Shown piece after piece: positions 7,291 to 13,884 of a stretch of DNA of 20,379 nucleotides. The notes beneath the pieces were generated by a model. It made no database searches. It had not been told where the DNA came from and saw nothing but the letters and a program-made list of their open reading frames with translations. This DNA comes from Firm-04 sp045617625 (lineage in GTDB: Bacteria; Bacillota; Clostridia; Oscillospirales; Ruminococcaceae). Position 1 is the stretch's first letter; the number at the start of each line of letters is the position of its first letter. A program made the translations under genes and the position numbers. The DNA lies in contig JAZLJA010000033.1 of NCBI GenBank assembly GCA_045617625.1, forward strand, positions 1-20,379, given 5' to 3'.

Positions 7291-8421
7291 ATGGCAGACA
7301 AACGCACGGCAATCTGTTCGCTCGGATTCATCGCTCTGATTTCACTCACGGGGCTGACACTTCTCGTCAAAAAATCGCGCACCTACTCGGAAAACGAAAA
7401 CCGATATTTGCAAACGCGCCCTGCGTTCTCGCTCTCTGACATCGCCGACGGCACTTGGCAGGCGGACATCACCGAATATATGTCCGACCAGATGCCGTTT
7501 CGTGACGCATGGACAGCATTGCAGGCGAAAACACAGCTTTTGCTCGGAAAACGCGATATCAACGGAGTGTATGTCGGCAAAGAAAAACGGTATTTTGAAA
7601 AAATCACCGACGACGACCTGAGCCGCACGCGCATCCAGACCAATCTCACCGCGATTCTGAAAACGGCGCAGTCGCAGCCGCAAACGCCTGTTTCGGTGAT
7701 GCTTGTGCCGTCCGCGGGCAATGTGCAGCCGCAATATTTGCCCAAGCACGCCGAATTATACAACGGCGCGTATCTCGCGGGCATTGCGCAGTCGATGCTT
7801 GGCGGCACCTGCACGCTCGTCGATGTATCGACCGCATTAAAATCGCACAACAGCGAGGAAATCTACTATCACACTGACCACCACTGGACATCGCTCGGCG
7901 CATACTACGGCTATGAGGCGTTTGCAAAATCGCAGGGATTCACGCCGCGCAGTCCGGAATCCATGGGCATGAAAACAGTGTCCGAGGAATTTCTCGGCAC
8001 GCTTTATTCTAAGGTTTTGGACAAAAGCACACAGCCCGACCGCGTGGAGATTCGCGGCACACAGCCCGTTTACGAGGTCACAGCGGACGGCAAACAGCAG
8101 GTTTTTTACGATATGTCGGCACTTTCGCGCAAAGACCACTATGAGGTGTTTTTCGGCGGCAACTATGGCGAAGTGCAAATCGAAACACCTGCGGCAAGCG
8201 GCAAAAAACTGCTGATTTTCAAGGATTCCTACGCCAACTGCTTTGTGCCGTATCTTCTCGAAGACTACGCTGAAATCACGATGATTGATCTGCGCTACAA
8301 CGACGGCACATGGGTGGATCGGCTGCACGAAAACAACGATGCTGTGCTGTTTTTATACGAAATGAGCAATTTTGCACAGGATGTCAATGTGTCGGCGATG
8401 CTTGCATCGCTTGGCGAATAA
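7291..8421 (+). CDS. DHHW family protein, AlgJ/AlgX-like acylation partner (376 aa)
   Basis: This is a membrane-anchored extracellular protein with an uncleaved N-terminal helix (about residues 8-26), followed by SENENRYLQTRPAFS and DQMPFRDAW. This opening is standard for stand-alone DHHW proteins. The active-site region is YYHTDHHWTSLGAYYGY (Asp196, His197, His198, Trp199), and KDSYANCFVPYL supplies the conserved Ser313. These positions correspond to the catalytic residues of the SGNH-like AlgJ/AlgX fold. A very good ribosome site (GAAGGGAGG, 7274-7282) lies 8 bases before the ATG. It is the last gene of the acylation operon, with the terminator five bases after its stop. Compared with the 530-residue protein of the same unit it lacks the DUF4358 part, so the cluster has two DHHW enzymes for one MBOAT. 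Confidence 0.9.
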   Translation: MADKRTAICSLGFIALISLTGLTLLVKKSRTYSENENRYLQTRPAFSLSDIADGTWQADITEYMSDQMPFRDAWTALQAKTQLLLGKRDINGVYVGKEKRYFEKITDDDLSRTRIQTNLTAILKTAQSQPQTPVSVMLVPSAGNVQPQYLPKHAELYNGAYLAGIAQSMLGGTCTLVDVSTALKSHNSEEIYYHTDHHWTSLGAYYGYEAFAKSQGFTPRSPESMGMKTVSEEFLGTLYSKVLDKSTQPDRVEIRGTQPVYEVTADGKQQVFYDMSALSRKDHYEVFFGGNYGEVQIETPAASGKKLLIFKDSYANCFVPYLLEDYAEITMIDLRYNDGTWVDRLHENNDAVLFLYEMSNFAQDVNVSAMLASLGE

Positions 8422-8425
8422 ACGC

Positions 8426-8467
8426 AAAAATACCGTCATTGGGTCAAATCCCGATGGCGGTATTTTT
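8426..8467. terminator. Two-way rho-independent terminator between convergent genes
   Basis: A long stem, AAAAATACCG to CGGTATTTTT, with a T/G mismatch and an inner GGG/CCC, is flanked by A on the left and T on the right. It can therefore end both the acylation operon (stop at 8421) and the cohesin gene from the other side (stop at 8513). Confidence 0.85.
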
Positions 8468-8512
8468 GCTATTTATGGAAGGTAAGTGAAAAAAGCACAG
8501 AAAACAGAACGG

Positions 8513-9679
8513 TCAATCAAGCTTTGCAATGTGGCGCAAAATCAGCGAAGTATCGGCAGAATTGTTCAAGCCGTCGCGGTTATAATCGCCGTTGACCATG
8601 CCCTGAGTGGAGACATCCACCGTGATATCCTCCACTGCAATTCTTGAACTGAGAATCGCATCCGAGACTGTCACAGTGCCGTCCACATTGACATCACCCA
8701 GCAGAATATCACTGTGCGCATCCGCATTCTGCGGCAATGCGATCCAGCCATCCTGACACACAACGGTCTTGGTCAGATCCTTGTGCGCGGCATTATCGAG
8801 GTAGTCAAATTCCAAACGCATCGGGAACGAATCGCCCGGCTGTGCGTCCTCGGGGATAACAAATCTCGCGGTGAACAGTGTCCCATCCGCCTCAGCATTC
8901 CTTGTGCCGAATGCATTGAAGCCGATGCAGCACTCCGCCGCTGTGAGATAAGGCATCGCGAAAAGACCTTCCGCAGCGGGACCGTTTGTCAGATTCGGCT
9001 GTCTGCCGCCGTTCGTCACGGGGGTGAGCCGCTTATCGTAATAGAGCCGAAGCCCGCAGCCCGAAAAACCGGGGTTATTCGCCACCAACACATCAAATTT
9101 GACTTCCTCGCCTGCTTCGCCGTAGATGGTATCGCAGTAAAATTCAAATTGACTGTGCTGTTCATCGTTTTCGATGGTCAAAACGCCGTCTGCGGCACGC
9201 GCAAGCCCGCGAATATCGGCAAATTCTTCGTCGGAGAGCAGATCTACGGAAATTTTGATTGGATAATCGGTTCCGTTTGCGGCGCGTTCAGGAAGCCTGA
9301 AAAACACGGTGAACAAACTGCCGTCGTCTGTGATCTCCTCGGTGCCGATCGTTGAGAATGCGATTTTGCACGCATCTGTGTTAATCGCCGCATCAACATG
9401 CTGCGATGTGATCAGAGAACCAACCCGATAATCGGGGGTGATATCGCCATCATAAAGCGGGGAAAGACTGCTGTCATATTCGAGCAGAATCCCGCAGTTA
9501 TAGAACCCGCAGTTATCGGAGACGGAAACGGTAAATTCCACGATCTCGCCCGGTGCGGCGTTCACGGTTTCGGCATAAAACAGTGCAGTCTCGGCAGCAG
9601 AAACAGAAAAGCCTTCAAATCCAGCGCCCAAACCGACTGCGAGCGACGCGCTCAGCAATGCGGAAAACAGCCGTTTCAC
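8513..9679 (-). CDS. Secreted scaffoldin-like protein: two cohesin modules and a C-terminal dockerin (388 aa)
   Basis: This is a secreted adaptor of the cellulosome type: cohesins hold dockerin-bearing enzymes, while its own dockerin attaches it to another cohesin. A signal peptide covers about residues 1-28. Cohesin 1 spans about 31-170 (APGEIVEFTVSVSDNCGFYN) and cohesin 2 about 176-316 (GEAGEEVKFDVLVANNPGFS). Both show the PGFxGCG-type strand and a LxYD motif. The dockerin, 327-388, has two calcium loops: D329, N331, D333, T335, D340 and D365, N367, D369, D376. The start is a GTG with AAGGAGGGG (9685-9693) five bases upstream. There is no enzyme domain and no sortase signal. It has its own promoter and stands alone between the acylation operon and the exporter. 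The family call is strong, but the binding partners cannot be predicted. Confidence 0.88.
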   Translation of the reverse strand: MKRLFSALLSASLAVGLGAGFEGFSVSAAETALFYAETVNAAPGEIVEFTVSVSDNCGFYNCGILLEYDSSLSPLYDGDITPDYRVGSLITSQHVDAAINTDACKIAFSTIGTEEITDDGSLFTVFFRLPERAANGTDYPIKISVDLLSDEEFADIRGLARAADGVLTIENDEQHSQFEFYCDTIYGEAGEEVKFDVLVANNPGFSGCGLRLYYDKRLTPVTNGGRQPNLTNGPAAEGLFAMPYLTAAECCIGFNAFGTRNAEADGTLFTARFVIPEDAQPGDSFPMRLEFDYLDNAAHKDLTKTVVCQDGWIALPQNADAHSDILLGDVNVDGTVTVSDAILSSRIAVEDITVDVSTQGMVNGDYNRDGLNNSADTSLILRHIAKLD

Positions 9680-9720
9680 ACAAACCCCTCCTTACGTGCA
9701 GATTCATCTCACTACTGTTT

Positions 9721-9749
9721 ATTATAGCCAGAAACATTCCAAAAATCAA
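9721..9749 (-). promoter_or_regulatory. Sigma-A promoter of the cohesin/dockerin gene
   Basis: On the minus strand, TTGATT at 9744-9749 and a perfect TATAAT at 9721-9726 with a 17-base spacer. Predicted start is near 9714. Confidence 0.75.
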
Positions 9750-9942
9750 GTGGTTTTTATAGATTCTCTATTTCTTACAAAAGGGTAACACTCTTTTTGT
9801 CAGTTCTGCAAGGATGGTTATATCTGCATACCAAATGACAAAACCGTCACAGCATTTCATCCAAAAATCAAACTGCCGAAAACGCTCTCTGCACAGATAT
9901 TTAAGTTTTTTTTAAAATTATGTGAAAATACGCGAAATCCCC
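9750..9942. other. Divergent intergenic region with inverted repeats and A/T tract
   Basis: This region lies between two divergent promoters and holds no coding sequence I can support. It has TTTTGTCA (9795-9802) and its perfect inverse TGACAAAA (9836-9843) 33 bases apart, plus a related ACAAAA at 9777-9782. A run of eight T followed by AAAATTA (about 9906-9920) lies upstream of the -35 of the exporter promoter and could act as an UP element. These are candidate regulator sites only. Confidence 0.35.
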
Positions 9943-9971
9943 TTGCAATCGGCAAAAAAGTCCATTATAAT
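9943..9971 (+). promoter_or_regulatory. Sigma-A promoter of the exporter operon
   Basis: TTGCAA at 9943-9948, 17-base spacer, perfect TATAAT at 9966-9971. Predicted start near 9978. Confidence 0.8.
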
Positions 9972-10035
9972 AGTGGATGATGCACGAAAATGACTCATTT
10001 CGTGCCGACAAACCTTTTGCAGAATGGAGAAGAAC

Positions 10036-11472
10036 ATGAAACAGCAAAAACTTATGGCATTTCTCACGACCGCTTGTGCCTCAGCATTGCTGCTGACAGG
10101 CTGCTTCGGCGAAGAGATCGTGGATTCCACTCCTGTTTTGCAGGCGCAGCCGCTCGCAAAACAAGATCTGATGAATTATATCAGCGTTTCCGGCAACGTG
10201 ACAGGCTCGAACACGGTGCATGTCACCACTGAGCTGATGGGTGCCAAAGTCAAGGCACTCCATGTGGAGCTTGGCAGCGCCGTCAGCGAGGGCGATGTGC
10301 TCTGCGAATTCGATACCGAGGAGCTGCAGAAACGATACGATGAATTGCAGAAAAACGCCTCCCGCACCGAAAATGCAAAAGCAAAAGCACACCAGAAAAG
10401 TCTCCGTGCCCTCTCTGATGCCAAAGCGGAAAAGAGTTCTATGCTCAGCAAGGCACAAAAAGGAATCGACCGTGCCGTTTCTGCGCGTGATTCCGTACAG
10501 AATCAGATTTCTGATCTGAAAGCACAGCTTCAGGAACTGGGCAATGTCCTTTCCGCAGCCGAAGCCTCAGGCGATGTCGATGCCTACAACGAGGCTGTGG
10601 CTGCCTATAATGCACTGGGCGACCAGATCTCCGAACTGAATGCCACACTGCCGGATCTGAACGACGCCGTCGCTGAAGCGCGAGAAGCCTATGATTCCAC
10701 CGCACGAAGCTGCGATGATGCCATCGAATCGGCACAGGAGATGCTGGATGCCGAAACCGAGGAGAATGACGACGATACCATCACCAAGCAGCTTGAAGAA
10801 TTGCAGGAACAGATCGACAGTGCAGTGGTCAAAGCCCCGCGCAGCGGTGTCATCACGGCACTGAACCTCGCGGAGGGCGGCGTTGCCGAGGGCGTAAACC
10901 TCATGACGATCGAGGATACCGACACCCTGCGCATCAACGTGGTCATCGCCGAAACCGACATTCTCTCCATTCACGAGGGACAGGATGCTATCATTTTCAC
11001 CAACGCAACGGGCGATACCGAATTTCACGGCAAAGTTTCCCGCGTGGTGAACATTTTCAATGCAAATGAAAGCTATTACGGCGAACAGACCGGCGGCTCC
11101 TACACCGCGGAGATCACCATTGACAAAAGCGAAAAGCCCCTGCTCATCGGCATGACCGCCAAAGCAAAAATCATTCTCGATGAGATCAAGGATGTGTATG
11201 CTGTCCCCTATGATGCCATTGTGGAAAAGGACGACGACGAGAAATGCGTGTACGTCGCCAAGGAAGCCTCCGACGGCAAATATTCGCTGCACAGTGTGCC
11301 TGTCACCGTCGGCATGGAAACCAATTACTACACCCAGATCGACAGCAGTGAGCTGAAAGAGGGCGACATGATCGTTTCCGCTGCCGCGGATATCAACGAC
11401 GGCGACCTCGTGTTCATCGACAAGGGCTACAATGATTATCTGGATGAGCATTCCATGAAGGATGACCTCTGA
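10036..11472 (+). CDS. Adaptor lipoprotein of a MacAB-like exporter (HlyD/RND adaptor family, 478 aa)
   Basis: This is the extracytoplasmic adaptor subunit that links an ABC exporter to its cargo or regulates it. The signal peptide ends in LLLTGC, a good lipobox with Cys23, so the protein should be lipid-anchored outside the membrane. Two half-lipoyl motifs (VKALHVELGSAVSEGDVL and APRSGVITALNLAEGG) flank a long coiled-coil hairpin of about 150 residues rich in Ala, Glu and Lys. The beta-barrel region (DTLRINVVIAETDILSIHEG) and membrane-proximal domain follow. I chose ATG 10036 over the in-frame ATG at 10024 because GGAGA lies just before it and the signal peptide then starts MKQQK. The stop is 16 bases before the ATPase start. 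In a cell with one membrane there is no TolC-type channel, so the adaptor presumably works directly with the permease. Confidence 0.88.
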   Translation: MKQQKLMAFLTTACASALLLTGCFGEEIVDSTPVLQAQPLAKQDLMNYISVSGNVTGSNTVHVTTELMGAKVKALHVELGSAVSEGDVLCEFDTEELQKRYDELQKNASRTENAKAKAHQKSLRALSDAKAEKSSMLSKAQKGIDRAVSARDSVQNQISDLKAQLQELGNVLSAAEASGDVDAYNEAVAAYNALGDQISELNATLPDLNDAVAEAREAYDSTARSCDDAIESAQEMLDAETEENDDDTITKQLEELQEQIDSAVVKAPRSGVITALNLAEGGVAEGVNLMTIEDTDTLRINVVIAETDILSIHEGQDAIIFTNATGDTEFHGKVSRVVNIFNANESYYGEQTGGSYTAEITIDKSEKPLLIGMTAKAKIILDEIKDVYAVPYDAIVEKDDDEKCVYVAKEASDGKYSLHSVPVTVGMETNYYTQIDSSELKEGDMIVSAAADINDGDLVFIDKGYNDYLDEHSMKDDL

Positions 11473-11488
11473 TCGGCGGGAGGACAGC

Positions 11489-12229
11489 ATGGAAAAAAAC
11501 ATCATCGAGATGCAGGGCATTTACAAACGATATTTTATCGGACAGCCGAATGAACTGCAAATTCTCAACAACATCACATTCAATGTCCGTGAGGGCGAAT
11601 TTGTCGCGATCGTCGGTCCGTCAGGCTCCGGCAAATCCACGCTGATGAACCTCATCGGACTGCTCGACAAGCCCACCGAGGGTTCCTATCATCTCAACGG
11701 CACGGACATCGGAAAACTCAGCGACAACGCACTTTCCGCTATCCGCAGCAAAGAGATCGGATTCGTGTTCCAGACGTTCAACCTGATCCCGCGTGTCAAC
11801 GCACTGCGCAATGTCGAAATGCCCATGATGTATGCCGGAATCGGCAAGCGCGAACGTACCCTGCGGGCAAAATCACTGCTGGAACTTGTCGGCATGAGCG
11901 ACCGAATGACGCACCAGCCAAACGAACTCTCAGGCGGTCAGAAACAGCGTGTGGCGATCGCCCGCGCAATGGCGAACAATCCTTCCATCATCCTCGCGGA
12001 TGAACCGACCGGCGCTCTGGACAGTAAAACGGGCAGAATGGTCATGGATATCTTCCACAAGCTGCATGAAGAAGGCGGCAAAACCATCGTGCTGATCACG
12101 CACAGCCCCGAACTCGCCTCCGAAACAGAACGCATCATCTCCATCCACGATGGCAGGATCATCATGGACATTGCCAACGAACCTCAGAACGAATACGCGG
12201 AAGCACAGCATGAGGAGGTGGCGGAATGA
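11489..12229 (+). CDS. ABC transporter ATPase, MacB/LolD type (246 aa)
   Basis: This is the cytoplasmic ATP-hydrolysing subunit that drives the permease encoded next. All motifs are intact: Walker A GPSGSGKST (Lys49), Q-loop in FVFQTFNLIPR, signature LSGGQ at 147-151, Walker B IILADEPTGALD with Asp171 and Glu172, and the H-loop LITHSPEL near residue 200. Length and sequence fit the LolD/MacB branch, which partners FtsX-like permeases with mechanical rather than transport-channel coupling. I chose ATG 11489 because GGGAGG (11478-11483) lies five bases upstream; an in-frame ATG at 11462 overlaps the preceding gene and has no site. The stop overlaps the permease start in ATGA. Substrates of this family include antimicrobial peptides, macrolides and lipoproteins, and none can be chosen here. 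Confidence 0.95.
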   Translation: MEKNIIEMQGIYKRYFIGQPNELQILNNITFNVREGEFVAIVGPSGSGKSTLMNLIGLLDKPTEGSYHLNGTDIGKLSDNALSAIRSKEIGFVFQTFNLIPRVNALRNVEMPMMYAGIGKRERTLRAKSLLELVGMSDRMTHQPNELSGGQKQRVAIARAMANNPSIILADEPTGALDSKTGRMVMDIFHKLHEEGGKTIVLITHSPELASETERIISIHDGRIIMDIANEPQNEYAEAQHEEVAE

Positions 12230-13563
12230 GCTTTCTGGAAAGCATCAAATCGGCATTTTCCTCCATCATGACAAACAAACTGCGCTCGCTGCTGACGATG
12301 CTCGGCATCATCATCGGCATCAGCGCGGTCATCACCATCACGACACTCGGCTCCTCCCTCACTGCAACCATCCAGAATGTGTTTTCACAATTTGGCGGCA
12401 ACTATGTCGATATCAGCGTTTCACAGGCGTGGATCTATGACGAGGGATCCGATTTCTCCTACCCCGATCCGAACTACAAGCCCGATGAAAGCTGTATCAC
12501 GCTGGAAATGCTCAATGAGCTCAACGAACGTTACCCCGACTGCTATATCAACACTTCCATCAACGGCATCGGCAGCTGCACGCTGGTCACTTCCGATAAT
12601 AAAACGGTCAGATGCGGCGTCATGGGTGCTTTCGACGGCTATCTGAAAACCGTATTCCACGCGAATATGCTCGCAGGACGCGACCTGACACCGGCTGACA
12701 ACCTTGAAGTGAAATATTCGATACTCGTCTCTGACATTTTCGTGAAGCAGTATTTCACACACGGCGAAGAACCGCTCGGAAAAACGCTTTCCTTCACCTC
12801 CGAGATCAGCGGTGCATCGATTGATTTCACGATCGTCGGCGTGTACCGTCTCCCCGAACTGCAGAAGAAAATGATGTTCGGCAGCGACAAAAGCGACGAG
12901 GAACTGAGAACGTATGTCTTCATTCCTTATTCCGTTGCCAGCGCACTCAGCGGTGAAACGACAAACGGATTTCAGGATCTTGAACTGAGCCTGAACCCCG
13001 TAAAGCCTGCCGCCGACCTCGAACAGAATCTGGAAGCATTCTTCCACGAGAAATTCGATTCCATCCGCGGCACTGAACTGAACTTCTGGAGCGATGTGGA
13101 AGATTTTGACATCACCATGACCACCATTCGCGTGGTGACGCTGATTATTTCGATCATCGCGGCAATCTCGCTGCTGGTTGGCGGCGTCGGCGTCATGAAC
13201 ATCATGCTGGTGAGCGTGACGGAGCGCACGCGGGAGATCGGCATCCGCAAGGCACTGGGCGCAAAAAAGAGCAACATCCGCCTGCAATTTGTCATTGAGG
13301 CGATCGTGATCTGCCTGATCGGCGGCATCATCGGTATTCTCATCGGCATATTAAACAGCGAGATTATCGGTGCCGTGGCTAAAATTCTGGTGCAAAGCAA
13401 TGAGGATTACGGTCTGCTGTTTGATTCGGTGAAAATCGTGCCTTCGCTGGCAGCGATTTTGATTTCGGTGGTTTTCTCGACACTGACAGGCATCTTCTTC
13501 GGATTGTATCCTGCAAACAAGGCAGCGAAAATGAATCCGATCGACGCATTGCGCTACGACTGA
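12226..13563 (+). CDS. ABC transporter permease, MacB/FtsX type (445 aa)
   Basis: This is the membrane subunit of the exporter. One N-terminal helix (about residues 18-40, LTMLGIIIGISAVITITTLG) is followed by a large extracellular MacB periplasmic-core-like domain to about residue 290, then three helices near 302-328, 350-372 and 405-430. This is the standard FtsX/MacB plan. The loop after helix 2, TERTREIGIRKALGAKKSNI, is the conserved coupling region that contacts the ATPase. The end, PANKAAKMNPIDALRYD, is the family's usual C-terminus. Its ATG overlaps the ATPase stop by four bases (ATGA), with a GGAGGTGG site before it. It is the last gene of the unit. No clear terminator is seen until the hairpin at 13689-13727. 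Confidence 0.93.
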   Translation: MSFLESIKSAFSSIMTNKLRSLLTMLGIIIGISAVITITTLGSSLTATIQNVFSQFGGNYVDISVSQAWIYDEGSDFSYPDPNYKPDESCITLEMLNELNERYPDCYINTSINGIGSCTLVTSDNKTVRCGVMGAFDGYLKTVFHANMLAGRDLTPADNLEVKYSILVSDIFVKQYFTHGEEPLGKTLSFTSEISGASIDFTIVGVYRLPELQKKMMFGSDKSDEELRTYVFIPYSVASALSGETTNGFQDLELSLNPVKPAADLEQNLEAFFHEKFDSIRGTELNFWSDVEDFDITMTTIRVVTLIISIIAAISLLVGGVGVMNIMLVSVTERTREIGIRKALGAKKSNIRLQFVIEAIVICLIGGIIGILIGILNSEIIGAVAKILVQSNEDYGLLFDSVKIVPSLAAILISVVFSTLTGIFFGLYPANKAAKMNPIDALRYD

Positions 13564-13771
13564 TGTCAAGCATCCCATACACACCCTGACTGAACAGCAA
13601 ATCAAAAACCCCCGAACCTTAGGTCGGTACTCATAAAGAAGTTTTCCAAGAACAATTATGAAAGACCTATACAGCGGGCTATGAACAGAACAGGTAGATA
13701 CCTCAATTGAGGTGTCTACCTGTTTTTATTATCACCGATTTGGTTAATGGACTAAACATATATAAATTCTA
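13564..13771. other. Non-coding junction between the GC-rich chromosome and the A+T-rich island
   Basis: No gene is supported here. The first 40 bases follow the permease. Composition then shifts: I counted 37 G+C in the 60 bases from 6781 and 20 in the 60 bases from 15001, and the change happens in this stretch. It contains a strong hairpin terminator (13689-13727) that is far from any recognisable gene end, suggesting that the end of a lost or remnant element may lie between about 13606 and 13688. No transposase remnant could be identified. Confidence 0.4.
13689..13727 (+). terminator. Strong rho-independent terminator before the defence-like operon
   Basis: AACAGGTAGATACCTC pairs with GAGGTGTCTACCTGTT through 16 base pairs with one T-G wobble and an AATT loop, followed by a T run. 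It ends read-through from the exporter operon or from a lost upstream gene. Confidence 0.85.
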
Positions 13772-13800
13772 TTGAAAAATTTGTCGAATTGTGATATAAT
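13772..13800 (+). promoter_or_regulatory. Sigma-A promoter with extended -10 for the HEPN-helicase operon
   Basis: TTGAAA at 13772-13777, 17-base spacer and a perfect TATAAT at 13795-13800 preceded by TGA (TG at 13792-13793). Predicted start is near 13807. Confidence 0.8.
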
Positions 13801-13807
13801 AGAGTAA

Positions 13808-13834
13808 ATGATTCCGATATATAATTCTCAATGA
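13808..13834 (+). CDS. Possible 8-codon leader minigene
   Basis: ATG at 13808 opens an eight-residue frame (MIPIYNSQ) whose TGA overlaps an ATG at 13831 in ATGA. That second ATG is in frame with the large helicase gene. The predicted transcript starts within a base or so of this ATG, so it would be leaderless. It may be chance. Confidence 0.2.
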   Translation: MIPIYNSQ

Positions 13835-13884
13835 GATTTGATATAACTGATATTAGTCACAACTACTACAAAGAGGTTGATAGT

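Noticed and set aside
10567..11520. A 317-codon minus-strand frame opposite the adaptor gene
   Set aside because: It lies fully antisense to a protein with a clear family match, has no recognisable domain, and arises from the strong codon bias of the plus-strand gene.
12421..13287. A 288-codon minus-strand frame opposite the permease gene
   Set aside because: Antisense shadow of a well-supported permease; His/Asp/Ala-rich composition typical of such shadows.
13606..13688. Possible remnant of a recombinase or other mobile-element gene before the strong terminator
   Set aside because: All three plus-strand frames were read and none gave a recognisable motif, so it is left as unassigned sequence.
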